From contig CAMOGR010000086.1 of the NCBI GenBank assembly GCA_946614205.1, positions 1 to 7,367 of the forward strand: a stretch of DNA of 7,367 bases, given 5' to 3'. Position numbers and translations under genes: made by a program. How positions within the stretch are numbered: position 1 is the first letter of the stretch; every line of letters starts with the position of its first letter. The DNA is from an uncultured Bacteroidales bacterium. Its GTDB lineage: Bacteria; Bacteroidota; Bacteroidia; Bacteroidales; UBA932. A model generated the notes under the pieces. That model worked only from the letters and a program-made list of their open reading frames with translations. It was not told the origin of the DNA and ran no database searches. Positions 1 through 5,582 of this stretch are shown here, piece by piece.

Positions 1-832
1 CGTCTATCCAGTCGTTTCCGCCGAGGCGGGCGGACACGTTGGCGGCGAAGGCCCATCCGTTGTCCATCAGGCCGGTGGCGTAAGAACCCATTACACGCAG
101 GCGGTACAGCTGGCTGTTGGTCAGCACGCTTGCACGAAGGCCCTTGCGGACGTTTGCGGCGTTGCCGAAGATGTATGTAAGGCCATTGTAACCGCCGAAA
201 CCGAAGTCGGACACCTCGGTGCCGTTTACGGTCTCCTTGGTGCGCATCGCCTCATTGAGGCCGCTCCACAGCGAGAAGGGGCTGTAGCCGGTAATTGCAT
301 CGTTCATCTTGACTCCCGCCAGATAGACGTCCTGGCTCTCGGAACTGTAGCCCCTGGCACGGAAGCGTACGGACGAGAAATTGTATCCCGCGATGTTGTT
401 GAACACGTCGTTGGAGCCGAACAGGATGGTGGGGTTGTCGTTGTATCCGGAATCATCGAGATCGAAGGCTGCGAACGAGTCGTCATCGATGTCCGTGACC
501 TGCTTGAGGGAGGTCATCGAAAGGTTGAACATGTTCTTGACATAGCCGTCGACTACTGTCACCTGCACCTGATTCTCAAGAAAATCGGGGGCATTGATGA
601 TGAGCGTGTACTGGCCGTTGTCCAGGTTGCCGATTTCGAAGCTGCCGTCTTCGGCGGACTCCACCTGGATTATCTTGCTGGCGCCCTGCATGAGCGTCAG
701 GCTGGCCTTCTCGATGGGCTGGCGGCCGTTGCGGTTTATGACCGTTCCCTTGACGCCACCGGTGAAGTCCTGCGCATACAGGGCGGCAGCGGCAAGCAGG
801 GCGGCAAAAACCAGAAACAATTTCTTATTCAT
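1..832 (-). CDS. TonB-dependent outer-membrane receptor, N-terminal part (gene continues past the left edge)
   Basis: Outer-membrane active transporter powered by TonB/ExbBD. 277 codons are visible and the frame stays open to the window edge. Residues 1-20 form a signal peptide (MNKK, hydrophobic core, cleavage after ALYA). Residues about 24-106 form a carboxypeptidase-regulatory-like beta-sandwich (GTVINRNGRQPIEKASLTL, DGSFEIGNLDNGQYTL). An Asp-rich linker follows at 113-132 (DIDDDSF, DLDDSGYND). The plug domain begins near 136, with the typical arginine-rich stretch RFRARGYSSESQDVYLAGVK at about 156-175, and the barrel begins around 225-277. The ATG at 832 lies 9 nt after the upstream stop, so the gene is last or late in the operon; no Shine-Dalgarno is seen. 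Most of the barrel is missing, so substrate cannot be read from this protein. Its nuclease neighbours suggest nucleic-acid breakdown products. The family call is firm; the substrate is inference. Confidence 0.93.
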   Translation of the reverse strand, partial: MNKKLFLVFAALLAAAALYAQDFTGGVKGTVINRNGRQPIEKASLTLMQGASKIIQVESAEDGSFEIGNLDNGQYTLIINAPDFLENQVQVTVVDGYVKNMFNLSMTSLKQVTDIDDDSFAAFDLDDSGYNDNPTILFGSNDVFNNIAGYNFSSVRFRARGYSSESQDVYLAGVKMNDAITGYSPFSLWSGLNEAMRTKETVNGTEVSDFGFGGYNGLTYIFGNAANVRKGLRASVLTNSQLYRLRVMGSYATGLMDNGWAFAANVSARLGGNDWID

Positions 833-841
833 AGGTCTGAA

Positions 842-1936
842 CTATTTTGCAATCACGATATAGGTAGGATAGTGGTCGGAATAACCGCCCACGAAAGCAC
901 CGCCGGAGAAAGTGCGGAACGGCGTACCTTTATACTGACCGCTCTGGTTTGTCATGAACGGCTTGGTGAAGATGCGCCCGTAATACTTGCCCTTGATTAT
1001 GGGCTGTATCTGCCACGTGCCGGCCGGAGCCTTTGCGAGGCTGTGGCTCACCAGGATGCAGTCGTATATGTTGCTCTCGCCACGGTAGTAAAGAGAGCTG
1101 TAACCGGCCTTGAGCATGCTCAGGAAAGGGGAGAAAAAATCTTCTTCGGCCATTTCCTCTATGGTTTCGCGGCCGCGCAGGTAGATTGCCATCGACGGGT
1201 CGGTCGGGTTGTCGTTCATGTCGCCCATCACGACCACCTTGATGCCCGGATACTTCTCCATCATCTTCCTGGCATGGCCGTAGACGATTTCACCTCCGCG
1301 GGCACGGGTGTCGACCCCCTTGCCGCCGATACGCGAAGGGAGGTGGCAGACGTAGACGGCGAAATGCTCACCTCCGATGAGTCCGTGCGCCATGAGTATG
1401 TCGCGGGTGCGGAAGTTGGCCTGCTGCTCGGGCGTCATTTCGAATTGGACCTCACTGTTCTCGAAAGTGAAGGGGATGGATTCGCTGTCGAGCAGGGTGA
1501 ACTTGGACGGGTCGTAAAGCATGGCCACGTCGACGCCACGGCGGTCGGGGCCGTCGTAATGCACTATCTGGAAGTTGGCGGCGGCAATCTCAGGCTCCGA
1601 AACAAGGTCTTCCAGGACATGGCGGTTCTCGACTTCGGAGACTCCGAGCACGGTATGCCATACGCCGTTGTCTTCCTTCATGGCAGCTATCACATGGGCC
1701 ATGTTGGCAAGTTTCTTCTGATACTTGGCTTCAGTCCACTGGTTGCCTCCGTCGGGAAGATACTCGTAGTCGTTCTTTCCGTCGTCGTGGTAAGTGTCGA
1801 AAAGGTTCTCAAGGTTGTAGAAACCTATGATGTGGGAAGTGCGGTTCCCGGACGTGCCTGCAAGCTGCTTGGCGGAGCCGCAGCCGGAAACGAGCAGCAG
1901 AACTGGGAGGACCAGGGTCAGAAAGTATTTTTTCAT
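842..1936 (-). CDS. Endonuclease/exonuclease/phosphatase (EEP) family lipoprotein
   Basis: Predicted exported, lipid-anchored metal-dependent phosphodiesterase (DNase I-like fold), 364 residues. The start chosen is MKKYFL at 1936, because it gives a standard lipoprotein signal with lipobox V16-S17-G18-C19. An in-frame ATG at 1957, 4 nt after the upstream stop, would add seven polar residues and is less likely. Family motifs appear in order: FYNLENLFD (39-47, Asn41), GVSEVEN (98-104, metal-binding Glu101), DRRGVDVAMLYDP (131-143), CHLPSR (197-202, His198), VVMGDMNDNPTD (235-246, Asp239 and Asn241), YDCILVSH (291-298) and GYSDHYP (351-357, Asp354-His355). All expected catalytic positions are present, so the enzyme should be active. 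EEP members cut DNA, RNA, phosphoinositides or sphingomyelin, so sequence alone does not fix the substrate. Lying between a non-specific nuclease and a TonB receptor, it most likely processes nucleic-acid fragments; phosphate scavenging is the alternative. Confidence 0.92.
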   Translation of the reverse strand: MKKYFLTLVLPVLLLVSGCGSAKQLAGTSGNRTSHIIGFYNLENLFDTYHDDGKNDYEYLPDGGNQWTEAKYQKKLANMAHVIAAMKEDNGVWHTVLGVSEVENRHVLEDLVSEPEIAAANFQIVHYDGPDRRGVDVAMLYDPSKFTLLDSESIPFTFENSEVQFEMTPEQQANFRTRDILMAHGLIGGEHFAVYVCHLPSRIGGKGVDTRARGGEIVYGHARKMMEKYPGIKVVVMGDMNDNPTDPSMAIYLRGRETIEEMAEEDFFSPFLSMLKAGYSSLYYRGESNIYDCILVSHSLAKAPAGTWQIQPIIKGKYYGRIFTKPFMTNQSGQYKGTPFRTFSGGAFVGGYSDHYPTYIVIAK

Positions 1937-1961
1937 TTCAGTCAGAATTGTTTGCATTGTG

Positions 1962-3140
1962 TCATTTCCACCAGTTGGAAGGTGCGGTACTCTCGACGGC
2001 AGCTGCGCCGGAGGCGTCCAGGACCTCAACCAGATTCGGGAAGAAATCTATGCCTGTCCGCTCCTCCAGTTCGTCGATGGACATGATATAGCCAAGGGGA
2101 CTGTCCTTGCGGATGCTTTCGTCGTGAGGCAGCAGGAAACCGGCAGCCATATAGTCGCCGGCCACATTGTAGGTCGACCTGCCGTAGAAGAGAAGCGCCT
2201 TGAAGTAGTGCGTCGGGACTTTGACATAGAAGCCGGAATTGTTGCCGGTATAAACGTTGGAATCTTCATACAGACAGCCAGTTACGACGTACAGCGTATC
2301 TGCGCTGGAGGCATACGAGCGCACCTTGCCCTCAAGCGAAGCCCATATCTCGCCGTTGAAGTCGTATTGCTGGGGAGTCATGTTCGTCCCGTAAAAAGTT
2401 GTGACATTGGGGAGGTACGAGAGCCTGTCTGCGGAAGGGATCTGGTGCCCGCGGGTCCAGCCGCCTCCGTATGACCCACTTGTGATGTCGGGCTGCTCTG
2501 ATGCCGGAATCTGAGGGTCGAGCCCCCATGCATTGGAACGAGACCCGTTGCCTATGAGACTGCGGTTGAGCGGATAGGCGACCCAAAGCGAAAGTTTCTC
2601 GGTGGCATCCCAGTAGTTGGACCAGTTGCGCGTACCGTTGGCCGCCTGACTGGAATACCTCCTGCCTTCCATGTCGCGGCTGTAGAACTTGAGTCCGTCG
2701 CCGCTCTGCGTCGCAGGCAGTTCAAGCCACTTGAAGGGGGCTACGTCGCAGCCGGTGCCCGAAGGCCCGGGGAGAGTGCCTGCGCCGCGACCCTCCTGGG
2801 TCACGGAAACCGAAGACGTTGCGGAACCCGACTTCAGGATTACGGAGACGCTGCGCGACTCCTCCCCTTCATTGGCGGAATAATTGAAACGCACATCCGC
2901 CCGCGGACCTGTGCCCGAGGAAGGATTGACGACGGCCCAGCCGTCTTCTCCGCCGTAGCTGAGGCTTATCGTCCAGGAACCTTCAGCGTCAACGGTTATC
3001 CAAGTGCTGCCGGAGCCGGCAGTAAGATAGGTCGTACGTATGGATATGGCAGCCCGGTCCTCCGCCCCGCCCTCCGGGGTACAGGAATATACCGCAAGGA
3101 GGGCGCAGGCTGCAAGGAGAACCGGAAATGGCTGACGCAT
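1962..3140 (-). CDS. BACON-domain DNA/RNA non-specific endonuclease lipoprotein
   Basis: Predicted surface or periplasmic nuclease of the Endonuclease_NS (NucA/Serratia nuclease) family, which cuts single- and double-stranded DNA and RNA using a single metal ion. It has 392 residues. The signal peptide ends at Cys20 (AVYSC; Tyr at -2 is unusual for a lipobox). Residues about 32-116 form a BACON-like beta-sandwich ending SVSVTQEG, usually an adhesion or spacer module. The nuclease domain spans about 133-375: TRGHQIPSADR (229-239, general base His232), GTNMTPQ (251-257, metal ligand Asn253), FNGEIWASLE (261-270), VPTHYFKALL (308-317) and SIDELEERTGIDFFPNL (354-370). The position before RGH is Thr229 rather than the Asp of the classic DRGH motif. 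Cys131 and Cys289 could form a disulfide. The ATG at 3140 overlaps the upstream TGA; a GTG one codon earlier (3143) is also possible and would add one Met. Confidence 0.94.
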   Translation of the reverse strand: MRQPFPVLLAACALLAVYSCTPEGGAEDRAAISIRTTYLTAGSGSTWITVDAEGSWTISLSYGGEDGWAVVNPSSGTGPRADVRFNYSANEGEESRSVSVILKSGSATSSVSVTQEGRGAGTLPGPSGTGCDVAPFKWLELPATQSGDGLKFYSRDMEGRRYSSQAANGTRNWSNYWDATEKLSLWVAYPLNRSLIGNGSRSNAWGLDPQIPASEQPDITSGSYGGGWTRGHQIPSADRLSYLPNVTTFYGTNMTPQQYDFNGEIWASLEGKVRSYASSADTLYVVTGCLYEDSNVYTGNNSGFYVKVPTHYFKALLFYGRSTYNVAGDYMAAGFLLPHDESIRKDSPLGYIMSIDELEERTGIDFFPNLVEVLDASGAAAVESTAPSNWWK

Positions 3141-3143
3141 CAC
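3138..3143 (-). promoter_or_regulatory. Stop/start overlap (TGATG) linking the OB-repeat lipoprotein to the nuclease
   Basis: On the minus strand the sequence reads GTGATG. TGA (3142-3140) ends the OB-repeat lipoprotein, and ATG (3140-3138) starts the endonuclease, sharing one base. This arrangement usually means translational coupling by reinitiation, so the two proteins are probably made together. No Shine-Dalgarno is apparent, as is normal in Bacteroidota. Confidence 0.7.
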
Positions 3144-5470
3144 TCGGCAACGATTGCGAAGAGGGCGGCGCGGGTATTACTGCCGGAGGTCTCCACTGTA
3201 ACTTCAGTCACGCCGGAACCGAGGTCAATGCTGTAGTGGTCGGCATCGGTGACGGTGAGTTTATAGGGAGGATTGCTTGCAAGTCCGTCGTTGGCTGCAG
3301 GCTCAACCGAGGCCACCTCGGTACCGCCCACCTTGAAGACGAGCTTCGAGGGCTTGCCCTTCCAGGAGACAGCATAGAAACTGAGCTTGGAAGAAGGAGC
3401 TGGCAGGGTGAGGGTGGACTTGCCCGTTGCGGAACCTGTTCCGAGCTTGAGGACGGGGACGTCTGACGTGCCGTTCACCGTTGCGCTCTGGGTATATGAA
3501 GCGTCGCTGCCGGCTGTCCACTCGACGTTGCCTGCAAAGTCGCCGGAGGGCTGCTCGGGAGTTTCAACCTCCTCCGGCTCCGTCTGGCCGTTGAGGTTGT
3601 ATATATACGCCTCCTTGCTGGCCGACTCGGGAGTATTGCCCTGATAGTTGACGAGTTTGCCGTAGATTACCACATTGTCGCCAACCTTGACCTGGGTCTG
3701 GCCATTCAGCCACGAGGTGTTGCCGAGGTACAGGACAGCATAGCAGGTGAACTGCGCTCCGGAGGTGGTACCGTCGTCGGAAATGTTGAAAGTCGCAGTG
3801 CCGTACTGGGCGTCGAAAGTATGCTTGATGGAAGAAATCTTGCCAGCCACATACACTTCTTCCGACTTCTCCCCTTCCGCGAGGGAAGACGCCAGCTGGT
3901 TTGCAGCGGCGGCGTTGTACGGGCTTGCGAGGGTACCGCTTCCGGAAGGAGTGCCGGGATCGACGGGAGTCGTGCTCTCGGAGAACGACTCTATCCAGGC
4001 GTCTATCATTTCGTGCTTTATGGAGCCGTCTTTGTTGGTGTAGGGAAAATACTTGCCGCGTACGGTGACGGTACCGCCCTGCTTTACGACATCCTTCCAA
4101 TCGTCCTTGTTGTTGACTGTCCACACCACGACGGTTGCGGTGCCGTCATTGAGGTCGAATGAGCAGTACTGGGTGTTGACGGAAGAGACGACCTCGCCTA
4201 CGAGGCGGTAGGTAGTGTTCTGATCGGCCTTGGCTATGAATTCGGCGCAGGTAATCTGCTGTACGCTTGAAGGATCTTCAGGCTGCTGGGGCTGATCGTT
4301 ACCGCCGGTGACGCCGTTGAGCGAATACAGATAGCCGGAGCCCTGGACGGTCTCGGGAGTATTGCCGCGGTAGTTCATGAGTTCGGCATAAACCACAACG
4401 TCGTCGCCGGGCTTCACATTGTCGCCGGAAGTGTATTTCTTGTTGCCGAGATAAAGGATGCGGTAGCACTGAAACTCGTTGTTTTCGGTGCCGTCGTCGG
4501 AAATCCAGAAGGTGGCGTTGCCGAAGGTATTGGAAGGAGTGAAGGTCTCACCATCCTTAACGCGGGATACCTTGCCTGCGATGTAGTAGGGTCCGACCTT
4601 GTCATAAACGTCGTTGGAAGTCCATGAAAGGTTCTTTACGGCATCCAATGCAGCCGCTACGTTGTACGGGTCGGCCTGGGTGCCGGAGCCCTTCGGGTCT
4701 CCTGCGGGAGCGGAAGGAGTGTAGCCTCCTTCGGACTTGCCGTTGAGGGAATACAGGAAGGAATTGCCCTGGACGGTCTCGGGGGTGTTGCCCTTGTAGT
4801 TCACGACCTGGCCGCACACTATCACCTCGTCGCCCACCTTGATGTCGTCGCCGCTCGAGTACTTCTTGTTGCCGAGGTACAGGATACGGAAGCAGTAGAA
4901 ATCGAGGGTATTGACTTCGCCGTTGTCGGATATCCAGAACGTGGCGTTGCCATACGTACCTGAAGTCTTGAAGGTTTCATCGCCGACGCGGCAGACCTTG
5001 CCTTTGACAAACACCTTGTCGGGACTGTTGGTGTCTTTCCCGAGGCTTTCCACATAAGCAATCACGCCGGCCACGGTGTAGGGGTCTTCAAGGGTGCCGG
5101 AGCCCATCTTGAGCTCGCCCTGTGTGCCCTTCTGGACAACAGTGAGGACGGTCTTCGCAAAACCGATGCTGAAAACGACCTCACCTGTACGGTCGTGGCC
5201 GGAATTGGCAAGGACAGAGACGCTGACCTGCTGAGGCTTGGCAGAAGCCTTGCCTTCGGCAACGCTGAGACCGATCCAGTCGGGCTGGGAGCTGATATAC
5301 CAGTCACGTGTGGCAAGAATTTCCACGGTGGCAGATTCTTCCGCCTCCCCGAGGGACAATTCGGAAGGGGTCACCGTAATCCTGGCTGTTCCGAGGTCTT
5401 CCTCTTTTTCGCAGGCACACAGGATGGCCCCGAAAGCGGCAAATGCCAATAAGATGCGCTTAAGATTCAT
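3140..5470 (-). CDS. BACON and multi-OB-fold lipoprotein, putative surface nucleic-acid-binding protein
   Basis: First gene of the operon, 776 residues, with no recognisable catalytic domain. The start at 5470 (MNLKRILL) gives a lipoprotein signal with lipobox L17-C18-A19-C20; the longer in-frame ATG at 5533 lies upstream of the predicted promoter and is rejected. Residues about 29-114 are BACON-like, ending TVLTVVQKG. Three homologous modules follow at about 123-244, 261-386 and 510-628. Each opens GSGT-x-x-x-PY, has a V-x-G-K-(V/I) strand, a G-x-ATF-x-ISD-(N/D)-G core and a YLGN strand, then a V-x-(P/V)-GD-x-V-(I/V)-V strand, and ends GNTPE...YSLNG. They resemble Bacteroidota OB-fold repeats (possibly DUF6359-like). 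A different OB-like domain sits between repeats two and three (402-497; LVGEVVSSVNTQYCSFDLND). The C-terminal part (640-776) looks like a beta-sandwich ending RAALFAIVAE. OB folds commonly bind single-stranded nucleic acid or sugars. Given the two nucleases downstream, capture of nucleic acid at the cell surface is the best guess, by inference. Confidence 0.88.
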   Translation of the reverse strand: MNLKRILLAFAAFGAILCACEKEEDLGTARITVTPSELSLGEAEESATVEILATRDWYISSQPDWIGLSVAEGKASAKPQQVSVSVLANSGHDRTGEVVFSIGFAKTVLTVVQKGTQGELKMGSGTLEDPYTVAGVIAYVESLGKDTNSPDKVFVKGKVCRVGDETFKTSGTYGNATFWISDNGEVNTLDFYCFRILYLGNKKYSSGDDIKVGDEVIVCGQVVNYKGNTPETVQGNSFLYSLNGKSEGGYTPSAPAGDPKGSGTQADPYNVAAALDAVKNLSWTSNDVYDKVGPYYIAGKVSRVKDGETFTPSNTFGNATFWISDDGTENNEFQCYRILYLGNKKYTSGDNVKPGDDVVVYAELMNYRGNTPETVQGSGYLYSLNGVTGGNDQPQQPEDPSSVQQITCAEFIAKADQNTTYRLVGEVVSSVNTQYCSFDLNDGTATVVVWTVNNKDDWKDVVKQGGTVTVRGKYFPYTNKDGSIKHEMIDAWIESFSESTTPVDPGTPSGSGTLASPYNAAAANQLASSLAEGEKSEEVYVAGKISSIKHTFDAQYGTATFNISDDGTTSGAQFTCYAVLYLGNTSWLNGQTQVKVGDNVVIYGKLVNYQGNTPESASKEAYIYNLNGQTEPEEVETPEQPSGDFAGNVEWTAGSDASYTQSATVNGTSDVPVLKLGTGSATGKSTLTLPAPSSKLSFYAVSWKGKPSKLVFKVGGTEVASVEPAANDGLASNPPYKLTVTDADHYSIDLGSGVTEVTVETSGSNTRAALFAIVAE
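3587..3943 (-). repeat. OB-like repeat 3 within the multi-OB lipoprotein
   Basis: Encodes residues 510-628. It carries GSGTLASPYNAAAA, GTATFNISDDGT, VLYLGNTSWLNGQTQVKVGD and NYQGNTPESASK, ending YNLNG. It is the most diverged of the three: RILYLGNKK becomes AVLYLGNTS, and ETVQG becomes ESASK. Confidence 0.85.
3980..4267 (-). other. Divergent OB-fold-like domain between repeats 2 and 3
   Basis: Encodes residues about 402-497 (ITCAEFIAKADQNTTYRLVG, then CSFDLNDGTATVVVW, TVTVRGKY and HEMIDAWIESF). The order strand, GEV strand, F-x-L-x-DGTA strand and V-x-V-x-G-KY strand is typical of nucleic-acid-binding OB folds in Bacteroidota lipoproteins. It shares no GSGT...PY or GNTPE signatures with the three flanking repeats, so it is a separate module. 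The boundaries are approximate. Confidence 0.65.
4313..4690 (-). repeat. OB-like repeat 2 within the multi-OB lipoprotein
   Basis: Encodes residues 261-386. It carries GSGTQADPYNVAAAL, GNATFWISDDGT, RILYLGNKKYTSGDNVKPGD and NYRGNTPETVQG, ending YSLNG. Its second half is almost colinear with repeat 1, which suggests a fairly recent internal duplication. Confidence 0.88.
4739..5104 (-). repeat. OB-like repeat 1 within the multi-OB lipoprotein
   Basis: Encodes residues 123-244. It carries GSGTLEDPYTVAGV, GNATFWISDNGE, RILYLGNKKYSSGDDIKVGD and NYKGNTPETVQG, ending YSLNG. It is very similar to repeat 2, also at DNA level (for example CCCTGGACGGTCTCGGG on the + strand in both). Confidence 0.88.
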
Positions 5471-5503
5471 GATATGGTGTTTTTTGTCATTGTTAACGAT
5501 TTT

Positions 5504-5534
5504 CAAATATAATGTTTTTTCGATAAAAGGCAAA
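5504..5534 (-). promoter_or_regulatory. Bacteroidota-type promoter for the nuclease/receptor operon
   Basis: On the minus strand, TTTG (5534-5531) is followed by exactly 19 nt and then TATATTTG (5511-5504). This fits the known Bacteroidota primary sigma consensus, a -33 TTTG and -7 TAnnTTTG box 19-21 nt apart. Transcription would start near 5498, giving an A-rich leader of about 25-30 nt before the ATG at 5470. The -33 box uses the last three Ts of the upstream terminator's T tract. No obvious operator or riboswitch fits in the short leader; a GTTAAC palindrome at 5492-5497 is too short to interpret. Confidence 0.75.
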
Positions 5535-5562
5535 AAAAACGGCCCCCGGAAACCGGAGGCCG
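5532..5562 (-). terminator. Intrinsic terminator after the modular OB/jelly-roll gene
   Basis: On the minus strand, CGGCC (5562-5558) pairs with GGCCG (5544-5540), and CCGG (5556-5553) pairs with CCGG (5549-5546) around a TTT loop, with a single mismatch at 5557/5545. Eight Ts follow immediately (5539-5532). The hairpin begins 20 nt after the TAG at 5585-5583. On the + strand no T tract follows the stem, so it works in the minus direction only. Confidence 0.88.
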
Positions 5563-5582
5563 ATAAAAATGGTCAGTCGATA

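Noticed and set aside
1937..2029. 31-residue N-terminal extension of the EEP lipoprotein
   Set aside because: It overlaps the end of the endonuclease gene and hides the lipobox signal; the start at 1936 is standard.
872..2086. Long + strand open frame (404 codons) opposite the EEP lipoprotein gene
   Set aside because: It lies antisense over a gene with full catalytic motifs, has no recognisable domain or signal peptide, and is rich in Val, Gly, Ala and His as expected from the reverse complement of a GC-rich gene.
1827..2474. + strand open frame across the EEP/endonuclease junction
   Set aside because: It is antisense to two well-supported genes, overlaps the other + strand frame, and shows no family motifs.
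5492..5497. GTTAAC palindrome in the leader as an operator
   Set aside because: A six-base palindrome is expected by chance, and there is no second copy or longer symmetry around it.
5471..5533. N-terminal extension of the OB-repeat lipoprotein from an ATG at 5533
   Set aside because: It would start upstream of the predicted promoter and transcription start and would bury the lipoprotein signal behind 21 polar residues; the ATG at 5470 gives a normal signal peptide.
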